Source: Stigonema sp964246695 (lineage in GTDB: Bacteria > Cyanobacteriota > Cyanobacteriia > Cyanobacteriales > Nostocaceae). Taken from it: DNA of 10,792 nucleotides. This document shows, in pieces, positions 1 to 6,475 of the stretch. The stretch is from NCBI GenBank assembly GCA_964246695.1, contig CAXTSI010000323.1:1-10792 (forward strand), read 5' to 3'. A program made the position numbers and the translations under genes. Under the pieces are notes generated by a model that did not search any database, was not told the DNA's origin, and saw nothing but the letters and a program-made list of their open reading frames with translations. Position 1 is the stretch's first letter, and each line of letters opens with the position of its first letter.

Positions 1-1
1 G

Positions 2-586
2 GTCAGTGCCAGCACACTTGGTGGTGGCAAGGGGGGGAATTTGACTGTCACCGCCGACAAGGTACAACTTGGTCGCTCTGCCGATGGTCAGTTTTTCAGC
101 GCCTTGGCTGCTCAAGCTGACTCCTCAGGCGCAACCGGCGATGCGGGAGACCTAACGATTAACACTGGTGAATTACTAATTCAGGGTAGGGCTTTTGTCA
201 GTGCCAGCACATTTGGTAGTGGCAAGGGGGGGAGTTTGACTGTCACCGCCAACAAAGTGCAAGTGATTGGAGACCCTGCCGACGATCGGCTTTCCACCGC
301 CTTGGCTGCTTCAGCAGCGCGAGGCGCAACCGGGGATGCGGGAGACCTAACGATTAACACTGGTGAATTACTAATTCAGAATGGGGCACAGGTCAGTGCT
401 AGCACATTTGGTGGTGGCAAGGGGGGGAATTTGACTGTCACCGCCGACAAGGTGCAAGTGATTGGTCGCTCTGCCAATGATCGTCCCAGCGGTCTGATTG
501 CTGGTACGCAAGGGACAGGAAAGGCAGGAAACTTGAATATTACTACACAGCAGTTGCTTATTTCTAATGGGGCACAAGCCACAGCC
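2..586 (+). repeat. 195-bp in-frame tandem repeats of the exoprotein gene
   Basis: The segment beginning GTCAGTGCCAGCACA recurs at 2, 197 and 392, which is a spacing of exactly 195 bp (65 codons). A diverged fourth copy begins near 578 after a shorter 186-bp interval. The first copies are nearly identical over long stretches (for instance the block coding for GDAGDLTINTGELLIQ), while the last is degenerate. Each unit codes for several beta strands of the predicted beta-helix. The period in whole codons allows copy-number change without a frameshift. Confidence 0.85.
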
Positions 587-1456
587 AGCAGCACAGGAGT
601 TGGTGTAGCGGGTGACCTCGGCATCAATGCTAGCTCTGTGCAGCTCGATAACGGCAAGATTACATCTCAAACTCGCTCTGGCAATGGCGGCAACCTCAAG
701 TTGAACGTTGCAGACTTATTGCTGATGCGCCGTGGCAGTGAAATTTCCACCACGGCAGGCACTGCACAGCAGCCTGGAGACGGTGGCAACATCACCATTA
801 ATGCCCCGTCGGGCTTCATCGTCGCTGTACCTAAAGAAAATAGCGACATCACCGCCAATGCTTTCTCAGGCTCTGGTGGCAAAATCCAAATCAACGCTAC
901 TGGTATTTTTGGTTTGACAGTGTTTAGCCGACAAGACTTGATGAGACTATTGGGAGCAGACGACCTAACTCAACTCGACTTTCAACGGCTTCCAAGTAGC
1001 ATCACCGCAATTTCTCAGACAAGTCCTAATTTAAGCGGTACTGTAACTATCAACACGCTCGGTATTGACCCAACTCAAGGTTTAGTCAACTTGCCAGTCA
1101 TACCAGTTGACACTACCGTAGCACAAGGCTGCTATGCGGGTGGTTCTCAAGCACAAAGCGAATTTATTATCACTGGACGCGGCGGCTTACCTCCTAATCC
1201 AGGCGAATCCCTTACCACTGATGCAGTTCAAGTAGATTTAGTTACTCTCAATCCAAAAGTTGATAAACGCTCTACTACAGCAGTTTCCACAAATCCCACT
1301 AACCCCACACCACCTCCTATTGTAGAAGCTACTGGTTGGGTGATAGATGCCGATGGCAATGTCACTCTCACAGCGAATCCGCCTACCGTCACGCCTCATA
1401 GTTCGTGGCAGAAAACAGCTGATTGTCGTGCGTTCAATCCACAGCAAGGGCGTTGA
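2..1456 (+). CDS. Filamentous haemagglutinin-like exoprotein, C-terminal part (5' end outside window)
   Basis: The frame is open from base 2, so the gene starts upstream and 484 codons of its C-terminal part are seen. The first two thirds are Gly/Ala/Asn/Thr-rich beta-helix-like repeats (GNLTVTADKV, GDLTINTGELLIQ-type strands), followed by a non-repetitive C-terminal region with TVTINTLGIDPTQG, QGCYAGG, EFIITGRGGLPPNPGE and a final WQKTADC segment. From memory, this C-terminal pattern is typical of cyanobacterial exoproteins that carry an N-terminal haemagglutinin/secretion domain and are exported by an Omp85-type TpsB partner. That N-terminal domain and the transporter are not in the window. 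The likely role is a secreted or surface-attached adhesin-like beta-helix protein; the ligand is unknown. A TTG at 41 could be called as a start but lies inside a repeat and is not the true start. The TPR-CHAT gene follows 55 bp downstream. Confidence 0.85.
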   Translation, partial: VSASTLGGGKGGNLTVTADKVQLGRSADGQFFSALAAQADSSGATGDAGDLTINTGELLIQGRAFVSASTFGSGKGGSLTVTANKVQVIGDPADDRLSTALAASAARGATGDAGDLTINTGELLIQNGAQVSASTFGGGKGGNLTVTADKVQVIGRSANDRPSGLIAGTQGTGKAGNLNITTQQLLISNGAQATASSTGVGVAGDLGINASSVQLDNGKITSQTRSGNGGNLKLNVADLLLMRRGSEISTTAGTAQQPGDGGNITINAPSGFIVAVPKENSDITANAFSGSGGKIQINATGIFGLTVFSRQDLMRLLGADDLTQLDFQRLPSSITAISQTSPNLSGTVTINTLGIDPTQGLVNLPVIPVDTTVAQGCYAGGSQAQSEFIITGRGGLPPNPGESLTTDAVQVDLVTLNPKVDKRSTTAVSTNPTNPTPPPIVEATGWVIDADGNVTLTANPPTVTPHSSWQKTADCRAFNPQQGR

Positions 1457-1511
1457 TGTAACAACTAATGCTCATCTGTTGCAAAGAAGCTTGGCGAATG
1501 AGGGCTAAAAC

Positions 1512-4274
1512 ATGATCAGAAAAAAATCAAGATTTCGCAGAATCAAAAGCCTCTTAAGTGTGCTGCTGCTTTTGGCTATGTTCTTAGGCGCGGGGTTATT
1601 GCACCCCACTTTTGCCTATATGACTGCGGAAAACTTTATTGTTCAAAGCTTGCCTGATGCTCAAAACTTGCTAGAACAGGGGAGAAAATTCTATGAAGCC
1701 GAACGGTTTGCTGAGGCAGTTGCGATATGGCAACAGGCGGTGAGTGCGTTCAAAGCCAATGGGGATGAACTGAGACAAGCTATGACACTCAGTAATCTTT
1801 CATTAGCCGATCAGCAACTGGGACGATGGAGTGAGGCTTGGAGTGCGATCGCCCAAAGTCTCAATCTATTACAAACCGCCCAACATATAAACACAAAAGA
1901 GCGCTCCCAAATCCTTGCCCAAGCTCTAGATATCAAAGGTCGCCTGCAATTGGCTCTGGCAAAACCTGAAGATGCCCTAAATACTTGGCGACAGGCAGTT
2001 GACATTTATGCCAAAAGAAGCGATAATTACCCTATTATTCGTAACCGCATCAATCAAGCGCAGGCTTTGCAAGCGTTGGGGCTTTATCGTCAAGCCCAAA
2101 AAACTTTGTGTGAAAGTACTGAGCTTCTGCAAAACCAACCCAACTCCCAGCTTAAGGTTACAGCACTGCGTAGCCTGGGCAATGTCCTGCGTGTCATCGG
2201 TAACTTAGAAGCATCCGGGCAGGTTAATTTAGAACCATCCCAACAGTGCAATTTAACAACATCCCAGCAGATATTGCAACAAAGTTTACAAGTAGCTTCA
2301 TCGTTGCAAGATCCGCAAGTGATCGCCGATGTTCTACTTAGTCTAGGCAATACAGCCCGCGCCCAGCAGGATACACAAAAAGCGATAGACTTTTATCGAC
2401 AAGCTGCCAACACTACCACCTCACCAACTACCCGCATCGATGCTCAAATCAATCAACTGACGCTACTACAGGAAACCAAGCACCTCAGTGCAGTTGAGGC
2501 GTTGTTGCCCCAAATCCAAACTCAGCTTGCCGACTTGCCCCTCAGCCGCACGGCAATCTATGCCCGAATCAACTTTGCCGAAAGTCTGATGAAATTGGGG
2601 AGTAGGGAGTGGGGAGTAGGGAGTGGGGAAGCAAGGGGAGATGAGGGAGATGAGGGAGATGAGGGAGATGAGGGAGATAATTTAAAATCCTCATCCTCCT
2701 CATCCTCCTCATCCTCCTCATCCTCCTCATCCCCTGAACACCTGCGCACATCAGCTCAGCTATTGGCTACCGCTGTCCAGCAGGCTAAAAGCTTGCAAGA
2801 CCAACGCACAGAATCCTATGCTCTTGGTGTCTTGGGTAGTCTGTACGAACACAACCAGCAGTGGGCTGATGCACAAAACCTCACCGAGAAGGCCCTGTTC
2901 CTGTCTCAAGCTATTGATGCTAAGGAGATTGCTTATCGATGGCAATGGCAACTGGGACGTTTGCTTAAGGCTAGGGGAGATATGAAAGCAGCGATCGCAG
3001 CTTACGAACAAGCCGTCAACACCCTTCAGTCCCTCCGCTACGATTTAGTTTCCATCAATCCAGAGGTACAGTTTTCCTTTCGAGAACAAGTGGAACCAGT
3101 TTATAGGGAGCTAGTCGAGTTGCTTTTGCAATCCCCCCAAGGAAGGAACAGTCAAAAAAATATCCAGAAAGCGCGTGACACAATTGAAGCGCTGCAATTA
3201 GCAGAACTGGACAACTTCTTTCGCCAAGCCTGTTTAGCAGCTAAAAGCAACATTGACCAAATTATCGACCAAAAAGACCAAACAGCGGCAGCCATTTATC
3301 CAATTATTTTGCCAGACCGACTAGAGGTAATCCTCAAATTGCCTGGAAAACCTTTGCTGCACTACGCTACTGCTGTCACTCCTCGCCAAGTTGAAACCAC
3401 CCTAAAACAACTCCGGCAAAATTTCACAGAACCCGATACGCTTGTTGAAGCTAAGTCCTTATCCGAACAGGTGTATAACTGGTTACTCAAACCTGCTGCA
3501 ACTGACTTAGCCCAAAGTCACGTTAAAACCTTGGTGTTTGTGCTGGATGGTTTGTTGCGAAATATCCCCATGGCAGCTCTTTATGACGGCAAACAGTATC
3601 TGATTGAGAAGTATGGCATAGCACTTACCCCAGGTTTGCAACTAGTTAACCCCAAACCTTTGCAGTCGCAACAATTAAAGGCAATAGCTGCTGGATTGAC
3701 TGAATCACGTCCTGGATTTTCTGCATTACCCAACGTCAAACGTGAATTAGAGGGAATTCACTCGCAGATACCAGGGAGTTTACTTCTTAACAACGAATTT
3801 ACCAGCAAGGCTCTGCAAAACCAAGTTAATTCTCTGCCTTTCTCTGTAGTTCATCTTGCAACTCATGGTCAGTTCAGTTCCAAAGCTGAGGAGACATTTA
3901 TTGTCGCTTGGGATAAGCGCATATATGTCAAGGAGTTAAATAACTTAGTGCGAACTAGAGAGCAAAACAGATCCGAGGCAATTGAATTGCTTGTGCTGAG
4001 TGCTTGTGAAACAGCTACAGGTGACAACCGAGCGGCTTTGGGAATTGCTGGTGTGGCGATCCGGGCGGGAGCGCGTAGTACCATCGCTTCTCTGTGGAAC
4101 TTGGACGATCGGTCCACTGCACAGTTGATGAGTAAGTTTTACCAAGAGTTAGCTGACAAAACGCTAACTAAAGCCGAAGCACTCCGCCGCGCCCAACTGG
4201 CTCTTTTGCAGAATCCTAAATACCAACGTCCAATGTTCTGGGCACCCTACATTTTATTAGGGAATTGGCTCTAA
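1512..4274 (+). CDS. Exported TPR-repeat CHAT-domain (caspase-like) protein
   Basis: This is a complete 920-residue protein. Residues 1 to about 35 form a signal peptide: a basic start (MIRKKSRFRRIK), a leucine-rich core, and a likely cut near HPTFA. Residues ~50-590 are mostly helical TPR-type repeats (for example EQGRKFYEAERFAEAVAIWQ and ARGDMKAAIAAYEQAVNTL). The CHAT domain fills about 600-920, with the expected catalytic dyad: His785 in HLATHGQF and Cys832 in LVLSACETATG. It ends in the usual ASLWNLDD...FWAPYILLGNWL motif. CHAT proteins are caspase-clan cysteine peptidases; the substrate here is unknown. Residues ~362-408 are a low-complexity GDEGDEGDE plus 15-serine tract encoded by simple DNA repeats and are probably a flexible linker between TPR blocks. 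The ATG at 1512 has a weak GAGGG 8 nt upstream and directly precedes the signal peptide. It lies 55 bp after the exoprotein gene on the same strand, so co-transcription is likely. TPR-CHAT genes beside haemagglutinin-like exoproteins are, to my knowledge, common in filamentous cyanobacteria. Confidence 0.9.
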   Translation: MIRKKSRFRRIKSLLSVLLLLAMFLGAGLLHPTFAYMTAENFIVQSLPDAQNLLEQGRKFYEAERFAEAVAIWQQAVSAFKANGDELRQAMTLSNLSLADQQLGRWSEAWSAIAQSLNLLQTAQHINTKERSQILAQALDIKGRLQLALAKPEDALNTWRQAVDIYAKRSDNYPIIRNRINQAQALQALGLYRQAQKTLCESTELLQNQPNSQLKVTALRSLGNVLRVIGNLEASGQVNLEPSQQCNLTTSQQILQQSLQVASSLQDPQVIADVLLSLGNTARAQQDTQKAIDFYRQAANTTTSPTTRIDAQINQLTLLQETKHLSAVEALLPQIQTQLADLPLSRTAIYARINFAESLMKLGSREWGVGSGEARGDEGDEGDEGDEGDNLKSSSSSSSSSSSSSSSPEHLRTSAQLLATAVQQAKSLQDQRTESYALGVLGSLYEHNQQWADAQNLTEKALFLSQAIDAKEIAYRWQWQLGRLLKARGDMKAAIAAYEQAVNTLQSLRYDLVSINPEVQFSFREQVEPVYRELVELLLQSPQGRNSQKNIQKARDTIEALQLAELDNFFRQACLAAKSNIDQIIDQKDQTAAAIYPIILPDRLEVILKLPGKPLLHYATAVTPRQVETTLKQLRQNFTEPDTLVEAKSLSEQVYNWLLKPAATDLAQSHVKTLVFVLDGLLRNIPMAALYDGKQYLIEKYGIALTPGLQLVNPKPLQSQQLKAIAAGLTESRPGFSALPNVKRELEGIHSQIPGSLLLNNEFTSKALQNQVNSLPFSVVHLATHGQFSSKAEETFIVAWDKRIYVKELNNLVRTREQNRSEAIELLVLSACETATGDNRAALGIAGVAIRAGARSTIASLWNLDDRSTAQLMSKFYQELADKTLTKAEALRRAQLALLQNPKYQRPMFWAPYILLGNWL
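1845..1852. repeat. HIP1 palindrome GCGATCGC
   Basis: Perfect GCGATCGC inside the TPR part of the CHAT gene. HIP1 is over-represented in many cyanobacterial genomes and supports that origin. Confidence 0.9.
2597..2629 (+). repeat. Heptanucleotide short tandem repeats (GGGAGTR) inside the CHAT gene
   Basis: Units of GGGAGTA and GGGAGTG alternate at 2598, 2605, 2612 and 2619, with a degenerate unit at 2626. This gives a 14-bp super-repeat at 2597 and 2611. Such heptamer arrays are the STRR class known from Nostoc-type genomes. The + strand has five G-runs of 3-4 separated by 3-4 bases, so it fits the G-quadruplex pattern. Confidence 0.8.
2640..2675 (+). repeat. Purine-rich 9-bp tandem repeat, four units of GATGAGGGA
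   Basis: Four perfect units start at 2640, 2649, 2658 and 2667. They are read in frame as an acidic Gly-Asp-Glu tract. The unit length is a multiple of three, so gain or loss keeps the frame. Confidence 0.85.
2691..2735 (+). repeat. Pyrimidine-rich 9-bp tandem repeat, TCATCCTCC units
   Basis: Four perfect units start at 2691, 2700, 2709 and 2718, followed by a partial unit ending in CCCC. They are read as most of a 15-serine run. The tract is close to the reverse complement of the purine array only 15 bp upstream, so a hairpin or triplex is possible. Confidence 0.85.
2991..2998. repeat. HIP1 palindrome GCGATCGC
   Basis: Second perfect HIP1 octamer, also within the CHAT gene. Confidence 0.9.
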
Positions 4275-4392
4275 ATCTTGGTGTGCGAGTGCATTGGTCG
4301 AAATATTCCAACCCATATTGTGTTTGAATCTGGAAGAGCAACGTATTTTTAGTTTTACAGCAGTTTTCAATTGAACCCGTGCCACATTATAA

Positions 4393-4411
4393 GGGCGCGG
4401 AGACCGCGCCC
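4393..4411. repeat. GC-rich hairpin, possible terminator or interspersed palindrome
   Basis: GGGCGCGG and CCGCGCCC form a perfect 8-bp stem around an AGA loop, 119 bp after the CHAT stop codon. There is no T-run after the stem, so it is a weak candidate for an intrinsic terminator. Similar GC-rich palindromes in AT-rich cyanobacterial spacers are often dispersed repeats. Confidence 0.55.
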
Positions 4412-4423
4412 CTACGGTTATAT

Positions 4424-4448
4424 TGTGGTCTAACCGATAATGGTGCTG
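4424..4448 (+). repeat. Diverged left-end-like motif outside the transposon (L0)
   Basis: Starts TGTGGT and contains ACCGATAAT. By eye it matches the left terminal repeat at 4711 in 18 of 25 positions and the internal left repeat at 4801 in 18 of 25, in the same orientation. It lies 287 bp outside the perfect inverted repeat. It may be a relic end of an older related element; chance similarity in AT-rich DNA is not fully excluded. Confidence 0.45.
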
Positions 4449-4589
4449 TAAGCATGAAAAATTTGAATAATGAAAACATAACTCACTTAATTATGCAAAA
4501 AAAAGAAGTTTCAACCACTTGAATTTCTAAATTAGATCGTCATAACCCACATTCCGCACTTCAAAATGTAGTATGCAAAAACAAAGAGA

Positions 4590-4597
4590 GCGATCGC
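4590..4597. repeat. HIP1 palindrome GCGATCGC
   Basis: Third perfect HIP1 octamer, in the non-coding left flank of the transposon. I saw none inside the transposon itself, which fits a separate history for the element, although the number is small. Confidence 0.85.
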
Positions 4598-4710
4598 TAA
4601 TCAACCTCAATAAGTCAAGTAAAAATACTTACATCCTTATATGTAATCCAGCGGTTACAATTTCATCATTGAGAATCACAAAAATTTTGATGGACATAAT
4701 GCTTACCCAG

Positions 4711-4736
4711 TGTCGTTATACCGATAATATTGCCGC
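4711..4736 (+). repeat. Left terminal inverted repeat (L1)
   Basis: Twenty-six bases beginning TGTCGTTATACCGATAA and ending TTGCCGC are the exact reverse complement of 10680-10705. This is the inferred outermost TnsB-binding site, with the transposition cut 5' of TGT. Confidence 0.88.
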
Positions 4737-4800
4737 GCGTAGAACGCCCGTGAGTAGCAACGGAACAAAAACATACGCTAAGCCTAAAAAGCTTGCTGTA

Positions 4801-4825
4801 TGTCGGTTAACCCATAATATTGCCG
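4801..4825 (+). repeat. Internal left-end repeat L2 (inferred TnsB site)
   Basis: Begins TGTCGGTTAACCC and ends AATATTGCCG. It matches L1 at 21 of 25 positions, in the same orientation, 90 bp further in. This spaced arrangement resembles the separated TnsB sites in the Tn7 left end. Confidence 0.75.
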
Positions 4826-4827
4826 AA

Positions 4828-4879
4828 GGGCAGGCTTATACTTCCAATTTTTTTCGGCAGCATTATGCTTCCAGTTACA
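4828..4879 (+). repeat. Two opposite-oriented end motifs in the left end (L3, L4)
   Basis: Copies at 4828-4852 and 4855-4879, 27 bp apart, share GGCA...TTAT..TTCCA. They read in the right-end direction, opposite to L1 and L2. The 4855 copy matches the right-end motif at 10581 in 19 of 25 positions; the 4828 copy is weaker (16 of 25). They lie between L2 and the tniQ stop codon. They may be TnsB sites or a relic right end. Confidence 0.55.
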
Positions 4880-4910
4880 CAGGTAATTTTAGCCCATGAA
4901 TTAACGTGAT

Positions 4911-6473
4911 TTACTCTTTTTCGTAGCCAAGAGAGTGTAGAATTTCGCGTAGGACTTTGCGAGCGTACCAGTTTAGCATCATTTTTGGCTTACTCAGAAG
5001 CCTTGTAACTTTTGCTTGCTCTGGCTTCTGCCCGGACAAGTGGAGTGTAAGAGCAATACTTTCTATTTCTTGGCGCATGCGCTCTCTTGCTTCAAGACCT
5101 ATTACATTAAGGTGTTCTTGATAGCGTTTTGAAACAGATCTCGAAAGTTCAGGAAAGCATCTATATAAATAGCTATTATTTTTGTAGCCAAGCCGCCGAG
5201 CGATTGACGAAAGTGAAGGAGGCGGAAATTCCTGAAGAGCTGCTTCAAGAATAGGTTGTATTTTTTGCTGTTGGCGAGCTTTTTTAAAGTCAGCATGTCT
5301 AACTTTAATTACTTGACATAATTCGGGAAAATGATGTTGCAGAACATCCGGACTATATTTTAAACGAAGTGCGACATCTTCTAAAGAAGGAGGAGTGTCT
5401 TCTAAAGTGACTTCAGTTAGAACTATATTTAAAACTGACTTTCTTTCTAAAGATATTCGTTTGTAAGACTTTCTTGATTGTTGAACTTTAATTATTTCCG
5501 GTTTCTGGGAGTGGTTAAATACTAAATTATCTTTGGTCAAAAAATCAAGCAGGGATATTCCAAAATAATTAGCTACTCGCAAAAGCTTATCAATAGGAGG
5601 TATCACTTTTCTGTTACACCAAAAACCAATTGTTGTTTCACTAATTCCGATGGAGCGAGAGAAAGCTGCTTTATTTGATTTAAAAACTTGATTGATGTAA
5701 GTATAAATTACATCACTAATATTATTTATTATTGGTGGCGAGTTGAAACCAGGCTCAAAGGCGAGTAACTCTCCCACATTACGAACTACATTTAATTGCC
5801 AATCCAGGTCAGCTTCAATATTGGTATATTTTGTTTTGTATCCGCAGTTAACCAACCACTGGTTACAGTTGCTACAGTATCCGGGGCGAAAGTTCCAATA
5901 AAATACAGGTAGATGCTGATGGCAGTGAGGGCACTGACAAAGCAAACGGTTATGGTGATAGGGACAGATAACTACAATATTAATTAGCCAAAGAAGCGGC
6001 TCATAAATCGTTTTACCTCCTTGTTGCCACTCAAGGTAGCAAGACGGACACCAAGCACGTTGGTGGCGAAGTAAGCCTCTTTTTGGCAGAAGCGGCCAAT
6101 AAAGCCGGGTCAATTTATGCAAGTCATTTCGTTTTGTCAATGCAGATAAAGCCTCTACCAAATAAGCCGCCGTCAAACCCGTACCATTGGCTGCGGGTTT
6201 ACACATATCAATTCCAAATACTTTACTAACGGTTTCGGGCTGGTAATTTAAGCGATTTTTCTTTCTTGCTAAATGTGGAGCAATTTCAGTTAAAAGTAAT
6301 TGTCTGGGAGTAACGCAATGCTGTTGAGCTAGTCGAGCTACATAACCTGTTAAGCTTTCTACATACTCACTCCCCACACCAATTGGTTCTAAACAATACA
6401 AACGGCTCCTTGGTGGAATTGTAGGTTTTTGGAGAGCGTACTCTGAGTAAAGTTTGAGTATTGGTGAAAGCAT
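4911..6473 (-). CDS. tniQ: TniQ family protein of TnsD type (target-site selector)
   Basis: The protein has 520 residues, close to Tn7 TnsD (508) and longer than the short TniQ of Tn5053-type or CRISPR-guided elements. The TniQ domain covers about residues 25-240 and includes a zinc-binding region with pairs C142/C145, C170 with H173/H174, C179/C181/C184 and C200/C203. A helix-turn-helix of the Cro/XRE sort follows (about 267-312, FSRSIGISETTIGFW...). The C-terminal third has two similar modules, about 361-394 and 417-451, sharing PPSL, A.RL.Y and FPEL, and possibly a third at 483-520. Such modules are probably extra DNA-recognition units. By family knowledge TnsD binds a fixed chromosomal site and recruits TnsC; the site here is unknown. 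The ATG follows the tnsC stop after 2 bp, with no well-placed Shine-Dalgarno, so coupled translation is likely. It is the last gene before the left end. Confidence 0.88.
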   Translation of the reverse strand: MLSPILKLYSEYALQKPTIPPRSRLYCLEPIGVGSEYVESLTGYVARLAQQHCVTPRQLLLTEIAPHLARKKNRLNYQPETVSKVFGIDMCKPAANGTGLTAAYLVEALSALTKRNDLHKLTRLYWPLLPKRGLLRHQRAWCPSCYLEWQQGGKTIYEPLLWLINIVVICPYHHNRLLCQCPHCHQHLPVFYWNFRPGYCSNCNQWLVNCGYKTKYTNIEADLDWQLNVVRNVGELLAFEPGFNSPPIINNISDVIYTYINQVFKSNKAAFSRSIGISETTIGFWCNRKVIPPIDKLLRVANYFGISLLDFLTKDNLVFNHSQKPEIIKVQQSRKSYKRISLERKSVLNIVLTEVTLEDTPPSLEDVALRLKYSPDVLQHHFPELCQVIKVRHADFKKARQQQKIQPILEAALQEFPPPSLSSIARRLGYKNNSYLYRCFPELSRSVSKRYQEHLNVIGLEARERMRQEIESIALTLHLSGQKPEQAKVTRLLSKPKMMLNWYARKVLREILHSLGYEKE

Positions 6474-6475
6474 AA

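Larger units (their letters stand above)
4275..4710. other. Non-coding spacer between the CHAT gene and the transposon left end
   Basis: This 436-bp AT-rich stretch has no convincing gene on either strand. It holds a GC-rich hairpin (4393-4411), a diverged transposon-end motif (4424-4448), a HIP1 site (4590-4597) and a small dyad TGTAA...TTACA at 4642-4659. No tRNA or other recognisable attachment gene is visible. Its last bases, CCCAG, directly abut the transposon. Confidence 0.7.
4737..4910. other. Left-end non-coding region of the transposon
   Basis: These 174 bp separate the terminal repeat from the tniQ stop. Apart from the end motifs L2, L3 and L4 nothing else is recognised. There is no cargo gene and no clear terminator hairpin after tniQ. 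A 108-codon + strand reading frame crosses the element boundary here and is not credible as a gene. Confidence 0.7.

Noticed and set aside
2558..3011. Several minus-strand reading frames of 60-83 codons opposite the CHAT gene
   Set aside because: They arise from the simple repeats and coding bias of the true gene on the + strand and have no start signals or recognisable products.
4539..4578. AACCCACATTCCGCACTTC segment in the left flank as a possible insertion-sequence remnant
   Set aside because: It reminds me of sequences repeated in cyanobacterial genomes, but nothing in the window (no partner repeat, no transposase fragment) supports it.
4573..4899. 108-codon + strand reading frame across the transposon left end
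   Set aside because: It crosses the element boundary, its product has no recognisable domain, and it runs over the inverted repeats; it is a chance frame.
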